Source of the DNA: a virus
DNA length: 64,000 nt
Direction: 5' to 3' (one strand)
Virus record (IMG/VR): IMGVR_UViG_3300042197_000731
Location: 1-64,000 of that record
Shown here: positions 60,427-64,000 of the stretch, piece by piece
How the letters are laid out: each line of letters opens with the position of its first letter
Numbering within the stretch: the stretch's first letter is position 1
The notes under the pieces: generated by a model
Told to the model about the DNA's origin: nothing
The model's input: the letters and a program-made list of their open reading frames with translations, nothing else
Database searches by the model: none
Translations under genes and position numbers: made by a program

Positions 60427-60891
60427 TTACGAAATTTCTGTTCTGCCTGATCCTATGTCTTTTTTCTGAACACCTGACACTGGTCTAGGATTGTTGGCTT
60501 CGTATTGTTCAAATGTTTCTAGTACGACATTCCTACATACATCCTGAAACCATTGATCCACAATTTGTGAATCGTCATTGCCTTTATACCCAGCACGGAT
60601 CAATTTAGCAACAAAAAATTCGTTCCAATCTAATTCAAAAGCGCCATTACCGATATTATTAGGATCTAAATCCACATTTACAATACTAACATAAGGTTCG
60701 CCTTTTTCAGTGGCAATTTCTTTTGCGGTTTTCTTAACAATTGGTTTAGATTCCGTTGGCTTCTTAACACGTTTCTTTTTCTCTTTTACTGATTCAGAAA
60801 CAGGTTCTACAACAGTTTCAATATTAGATATCTGTTGAACACCTTGTTCTGGTTGTTTTTGAGAAAGTAAATTTTTGATTATATTGAGCAT
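60427..60891 (-). CDS. Conserved T4-like phage protein, unknown
   Basis: A 154-residue protein. The N-terminal half is low-complexity, Lys/Glu/Val/Pro-rich (linker-like). The second half carries PYVSIVNVDLDPNNIGNGAFELDWNEFFVAKLIRAGY, spread over about 68-104, and VDQWFQDVCRN, a set I recognise from conserved proteins of T4-like aquatic phages without known function. It follows the next gene upstream at 60901 by 9 nt and so is probably co-transcribed. Confidence 0.6.
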   Translation of the reverse strand: MLNIIKNLLSQKQPEQGVQQISNIETVVEPVSESVKEKKKRVKKPTESKPIVKKTAKEIATEKGEPYVSIVNVDLDPNNIGNGAFELDWNEFFVAKLIRAGYKGNDDSQIVDQWFQDVCRNVVLETFEQYEANNPRPVSGVQKKDIGSGRTEIS

Positions 60892-60900
60892 TTTAGTACT

Positions 60901-61146
60901 TTAATGTTTTAGTGACCATATGATAAATTCATGTTTATCAATATAAAATTTTTCAATAGTGAATGATCCAGGCGGGGAACCTGGACCAATCATTCTTGTA
61001 CCTTTGTAGCAATGTGTTAGCCACAGCCTCTTTTCTGTTAGAAAACATTTTCTTGGTAATATACAAAAATGTAAATGCCAATCTTTGACATATTTTAAAT
61101 ATGGAGTTATAAAATCAATATAATCCAAAGCGGCTGGACCTAACAT
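60901..61146 (-). CDS. Hypothetical 81-residue protein
   Basis: No recognised family. Aromatic and basic residues dominate (YIDFITPYLKYVKDWHLHF, LPRKCFLTEKRLWLTHCYKG). It lies 12 nt after a small membrane-type frame and 9 nt before the gene at 60891. Confidence 0.5.
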   Translation of the reverse strand: MLGPAALDYIDFITPYLKYVKDWHLHFCILPRKCFLTEKRLWLTHCYKGTRMIGPGSPPGSFTIEKFYIDKHEFIIWSLKH

Positions 61147-61158
61147 AGACGGAAACTT

Positions 61159-61287
61159 TCATTGATTGCTTCTATTTATTTTTGAAACAATTTTGTATAA
61201 AAATTTCTGAAACCAAACTGTACTAATAATATATACAAAACTTAATATTGATAATGGAATAAATAGATATACTAAGTTATTGAACAT
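61159..61287 (-). CDS. 42-residue putative membrane peptide
   Basis: A short frame from the ATG at 61287 to TGA at 61159-61161. The product begins MFNNLVYLFIPLSILSFVYI, a hydrophobic helix of about 20 residues, then a basic tail (FLYKIVSKINRSNQ): a single-pass membrane peptide with positive C-terminus. The ATG is 1 nt after the stop of the gene at 61289 (TAGTATG), and the next gene starts 12 nt after its stop, so it fits the operon exactly. Function is unknown. Confidence 0.5.
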   Translation of the reverse strand: MFNNLVYLFIPLSILSFVYIISTVWFQKFLYKIVSKINRSNQ

Positions 61288-61288
61288 A

Positions 61289-61492
61289 CTAAATTGTTTT
61301 TCCCAAATCAATATAAATTAATCTGTCTAGCAAATCTTCGTAATTCTTGCCCAGTCTTCTTGCCTGCCAGATGTCTGTAAGCAATTGGATATGTTCAAAT
61401 GTTTTATCTAGGCCGCGATCTTTTACTGCTTCGATTAAAATATCATCGTCTATATCATCTACGTCAATATCTATAGTAATTTTTCTACTCAT
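61289..61492 (-). CDS. Hypothetical 67-residue acidic protein
   Basis: No recognised family. The text begins MSRKITIDIDVDDIDDDILIE, very acidic, then a basic and helical C-terminal half. It is part of the run of small genes on this strand and is likely coupled with the membrane peptide that follows. Confidence 0.5.
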   Translation of the reverse strand: MSRKITIDIDVDDIDDDILIEAVKDRGLDKTFEHIQLLTDIWQARRLGKNYEDLLDRLIYIDLGKTI

Positions 61493-61524
61493 AGTGTGCC
61501 TTAGTATTAATTATATTAAAACAT

Positions 61525-61815
61525 TTATCTACCGATATTATCAATAAATATGATTTTTTCTACAGTTTTAGATACTTCTTCCTCTTCGTGAACGATATAA
61601 AGCACATTGTCGAATTCATCTATCTTTTTATTGTATCGTCTTGATGATAGAACATAACCGCCATTGGCATTGTGAACTGTAATAGTTAGTGGATATCTGG
61701 TATGTAGTGAGTTGACATCTTCTGCTACCGAAACTTCTAAGTTTCCCTTTAAGGCTCTACCAGACAACTTATTTGCCCCACTCCTACTGAACAGATTTCT
61801 TATCTTACTTAACAT
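61525..61815 (-). CDS. Hypothetical 96-residue protein
   Basis: No recognised family. A basic start (MLSKIRNLFSRSGANKLSGRA) is followed by beta-type segments (RYPLTITVHNANGGYVLS). It lies 5 nt after the small gene at 61821 and belongs to the same small-gene operon. Confidence 0.5.
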   Translation of the reverse strand: MLSKIRNLFSRSGANKLSGRALKGNLEVSVAEDVNSLHTRYPLTITVHNANGGYVLSSRRYNKKIDEFDNVLYIVHEEEEVSKTVEKIIFIDNIGR

Positions 61816-61820
61816 TGATA

Positions 61821-62000
61821 TTATCCTAGAATTCGTTGCTTTTCGAACTTTTTATATTGATCTGACTTGTATAAATCACGCTCATCAAACTTAAGCATGT
61901 TTTCTTTACAGAATTCTCTATACGCATCAAGATCATTAAAGATTCTAGTTACTTCAGGCTTCATTGTTAGATGCTTTTCGATGTACTTTGGCACTGCCAT
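61821..62000 (-). CDS. Small conserved protein of T4-like aquatic phages
   Basis: A 59-residue protein from the ATG at 62000 (AAAAGGAAAA ribosome site) to TAA at 61821-61823. The text MAVPKYIEKHLTMKPEVTRI, then FNDLDAYREFCKENMLKFDER and DLYKSDQYKKF, is a pattern I recognise from many T4-like phages of aquatic bacteria, where it has no known role. It is too short for a coarse gene search but fills the 200-nt gap between neighbours exactly. Confidence 0.7.
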   Translation of the reverse strand: MAVPKYIEKHLTMKPEVTRIFNDLDAYREFCKENMLKFDERDLYKSDQYKKFEKQRILG

Positions 62001-62014
62001 GATAAATTTTCCTT

Positions 62015-62386
62015 TTAGATTTTAAGTAACATACTAGGTGTTCTCGTTTCATACTTTGCGAGAATACCCATATTTGAGTTGTTTAATTCTATCCAAATGT
62101 TTTTGTCTGGATAAAAAGTTGCTAATCTTTCATAGATATCATCCACTAATAGATGATAATTACTAGTATTTAACGACGAATCATCCTCTGGATATAAATT
62201 CATAATAGAAGGAATAACTTCATTCATATTTGTTGTTTGATTATTCCAAGTAGAACAATCAATCCACACTTTAAAAGATAGTTCTTCGCCATTGACATTT
62301 CGAACAAATTTTGCCCAGAATTTTTTGTCTGAATGTTTAATAATTCTCTGTCGTTGCTCAGAAAGCATTTGATCACGCTGTAACAT
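62015..62386 (-). CDS. Hypothetical 123-residue protein
   Basis: No recognised family. The text begins MLQRDQMLSEQRQRIIKHSD and has a beta-type centre (FWAKFVRNVNGEELSFKVWI). The start overlaps the upstream gene by 14 nt. A role with its similar-sized neighbour at 62373 is possible. Confidence 0.5.
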   Translation of the reverse strand: MLQRDQMLSEQRQRIIKHSDKKFWAKFVRNVNGEELSFKVWIDCSTWNNQTTNMNEVIPSIMNLYPEDDSSLNTSNYHLLVDDIYERLATFYPDKNIWIELNNSNMGILAKYETRTPSMLLKI

Positions 62387-62687
62387 ATAGTCCCTTCACT
62401 TCTTCAAGTTCTTTCATATTGTGATTAACGATATTGTCTTTGAACAATAGCAAGAACAACAATGCTGAATTTTTTTGAGAAAAATCTAAATGTAATCTCA
62501 TACCACCATTTCTTTGTTGTACCGAAACCTTGCTATTTTGAAATTGTATCGTGGTTATTTTCTTCGTGGAATCATAATTTATCTCTGCCTCCTGCATACG
62601 TGCCCACTCTATGACTTCATCAGTGAGTTTATCTATATCTATTGTTATAGGAAATAGTCTCATGAGTTTGCTTTTATATCTTGCCAT
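62373..62687 (-). CDS. Hypothetical 104-residue protein
   Basis: No recognised family. A basic start (MARYKSKLMRLFPITIDIDK), then KKITTIQFQNSKVSVQQRNG and a hydrophobic C-terminal part (ALLFLLLFKDNIVN). It overlaps both neighbours (28 nt upstream, 14 nt downstream), so expression is coupled with the TAGT-like gene. Confidence 0.5.
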   Translation of the reverse strand: MARYKSKLMRLFPITIDIDKLTDEVIEWARMQEAEINYDSTKKITTIQFQNSKVSVQQRNGGMRLHLDFSQKNSALLFLLLFKDNIVNHNMKELEEVKGLYVTA

Positions 62688-63583
62688 CCACTTTTCAGTG
62701 TTAATCCGTAGTCGTTAGTGCCCTGTATTGGCACATAATCGTCCTTGAAAAGCAATGGTATATTTTTGAAGGGATTATAATTTACTTCGTGATGAACTCT
62801 GCCAAATTTCCAGGTCAGTTTACTAACGTCTGGATGCATATCAACCTGCATTTGACTTTTAGCATTAGTGCCTTCTTTGGCGTAAAATTCAGCAGTATTA
62901 CCGCCACCTAATTTCTGAGTACGCATTTTATCTTGTAAGAAAGCATTAAACTGTACGGTTGCCCAACCTGCTTTAAGCATTCTTAAACTTATATCAGTGT
63001 CTTCATTATATCGACCACGCCATCTGAATGGAGTATCATTACGAATTAAGTTACAACTATAAATTCTGGTATTCGCAACAAAGGGTGGAATCTTGGAGTT
63101 TTGTGGAGCAAAAGCACGATATTGTGGACCCGCCATACCGATATTTTTATATCTGAGTACGAAGTCTTCCATGATCCTAAAACAAGTACCATCACCAAAT
63201 CTGATTTTCTTATTATCAGTCAATCGTAAAAATTCAGCAATGTTATCATCACTAATCCAATGCCAATCATGGCCAGTAGAAATACTATGATCCCACGCGA
63301 AGTTTCTGGCAGGGCCTGGCCCAGTTGATTTAGTCAATCCTAGATTATCAAAGCAATCATAATTGCGTTTATACGACATATCTAATTCTAATATCGTAGA
63401 AAATGACTTTTGTCCTGTATCTTTTTCCCAATTTCTTATTGACTTGTAATACAATTCACATTCTTGCGGCTCTACAACTAAGTAATGAGGTACTTTCATG
63501 AGATCCAATATTTTACTAGTCAATCTCATATTATTTTCAAATCTACCTTTTGTTGGAATATAGTATGGAAATTTTGGATTCAT
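62660..63583 (-). CDS. TAGT-type glycosyltransferase candidate (DNA hypermodification)
   Basis: A 307-residue protein with the pattern YYIPTKGRFENNMRLTSKIL (about 7-26), STGPGPARNFAWDHSISTGHDWHWISDDNIAEFL (about 85-118, with a DDN metal site) and FRWRGRYNEDTDISLRMLKAG (about 190-210), ending in KFGRVHHEVNYNPF. I recognise this set from the TET-associated glycosyltransferase (TAGT) family of phage GT-A enzymes. Members add sugars to 5-hydroxymethylcytosine made by a phage TET oxygenase, protecting phage DNA from restriction. No TET or cytosine methylase gene is in the window, so the substrate is open. Its start overlaps the HNH stop by 4 nt. Confidence 0.75.
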   Translation of the reverse strand: MNPKFPYYIPTKGRFENNMRLTSKILDLMKVPHYLVVEPQECELYYKSIRNWEKDTGQKSFSTILELDMSYKRNYDCFDNLGLTKSTGPGPARNFAWDHSISTGHDWHWISDDNIAEFLRLTDNKKIRFGDGTCFRIMEDFVLRYKNIGMAGPQYRAFAPQNSKIPPFVANTRIYSCNLIRNDTPFRWRGRYNEDTDISLRMLKAGWATVQFNAFLQDKMRTQKLGGGNTAEFYAKEGTNAKSQMQVDMHPDVSKLTWKFGRVHHEVNYNPFKNIPLLFKDDYVPIQGTNDYGLTLKSGWQDIKANS

Positions 63584-64000
63584 ATTACATCTTTGTATGT
63601 TCTGTATCTTTTTATTTCACGCACGACATTAAAACTGACATTATAATCATCTGCTATTTCTTTCATCAAGCGTGAGTCATTTCTTATTGACCTTACATCA
63701 TTCTCTGACAGCGTTCGTTCTTTATATTTGTGATTACGTTTTTTATTATACATATCACGCACATTGTCTAAATGAGTTCCTAAAAATAAATGTTCTGGAT
63801 TTACACACAGTCTGTTGTCGCATTTATGACACACATAAAAATTATCAAGGATCATTCCAGACATTTCAGCGGAAAGTCTATGTGCTTTTACAGATTTTCC
63901 ATTATATGAAAAAGCACCATATCCAGTAGCATATCTTCCAGCAGTCCATTCCCAGCAACCATTAGATGTGTTTTTGTTTACTTTTTCCCAAAATCTTTGT
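63580..64000 (-). CDS. HNH endonuclease, 5' end beyond the window
   Basis: The frame is open to the right edge, so the true start is missing; an internal ATG at 63864 is not the start because homology continues upstream. Visible parts: FWEKVNKNTSNGCWEWTAG near the edge, YGAFSYNGKSVKAHRLSAEM, then VCHKCDNRLCVNPEHLFLG, the HNH_3 pattern with its zinc-type Cys pairs, and an ending helix-turn-helix-like segment (LMKEIADDYNVSFNVVREIK). Together these are the usual parts of a free-standing homing nuclease. It overlaps the TAGT-like gene by 4 nt. Confidence 0.85.
   Translation of the reverse strand, partial: QRFWEKVNKNTSNGCWEWTAGRYATGYGAFSYNGKSVKAHRLSAEMSGMILDNFYVCHKCDNRLCVNPEHLFLGTHLDNVRDMYNKKRNHKYKERTLSENDVRSIRNDSRLMKEIADDYNVSFNVVREIKRYRTYKDVI

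Noticed and set aside
63580-63864. Taking the ATG at 63864 as the start of the right-edge HNH gene.
   Set aside because: The frame upstream is open to the edge and contains the WEWTAG and AHRLSAE parts of the same domain.
1-64000. CRISPR arrays, insertion sequences, attachment sites and integrase genes.
   Set aside because: None seen: the only repeats are coding repeats and short hairpins. Nothing suggests a temperate lifestyle.

Overview
This window is a 64 kb piece of a T4-like contractile-tailed phage genome (T4 superfamily myovirus). It contains the prohead and capsid set (gp20, gp21, gp22 and gp23 homologues), much of the baseplate (gp26, gp48/54, gp53, gp5, gp25 and gp6), the recombination nuclease gp46/gp47, the late sigma factor gp55, dCMP deaminase, thymidylate synthase, dihydrofolate reductase and RNase H. 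ATAAATA boxes (often GATAAATA) before several virion genes match a gp55-type late promoter. Terminase, sheath, tube and DNA polymerase genes are not in the window. The closest impression is of T4-like phages of aquatic bacteria. A phage-encoded lipoprotein suggests a host with an outer membrane, but nothing fixes the host.

Layout. 1-2842 (- strand): fibre or decoration proteins, the first running off the left edge. 3055-11266 (-): gp23, gp22, gp21, an acidic prohead-core protein, a small core protein, gp20 and a tape-measure-like protein. 11320-12386 (+): gp26 and a small gp51-like gene. 12387-13057: no credible protein gene, but a G+C-rich, hairpin-packed stretch that looks like one or more structured RNAs. 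13058-17834 (-): a GIY-YIG nuclease, gp46, gp47, gp55 and a second GIY-YIG nuclease. 17978-45310 (+): the baseplate and fibre operon, with a giant 4524-residue protein. 45297-48950 (+): two small unknown genes and four glycosyltransferase-like genes. 48953-50896: the dTMP-synthesis genes. 50893-56114 (-): small conserved genes, then a MoxR ATPase and VWA pair of distinctly higher G+C. 56285-57282 (+): an isolated three-gene membrane and lipoprotein island. 57279-64000 (-): many small unknown genes, RNase H, an HNH nuclease with internal repeats, a TAGT-type DNA glycosyltransferase candidate, and an HNH gene cut by the right edge.

How it works together. gp47/gp46 process DNA ends and RNase H removes primers. 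dCMP deaminase, TS and DHFR feed dTTP. gp55 directs host RNA polymerase to the late boxes in front of the capsid, baseplate and fibre genes. gp21 matures the gp20/22/23 prohead. gp53, gp6, gp25, gp5, gp48 and the giant protein build the baseplate. The MoxR/VWA pair, the glycosyltransferase genes, the membrane island and the structured RNA region are accessory parts whose roles are not known here.

Most notable for follow-up: the candidate structured RNA at 12452-13041, the giant composite protein, the MoxR-VWA pair, and the TAGT-like gene. All assignments come from reading the sequence and remembered family motifs; no searches were run.
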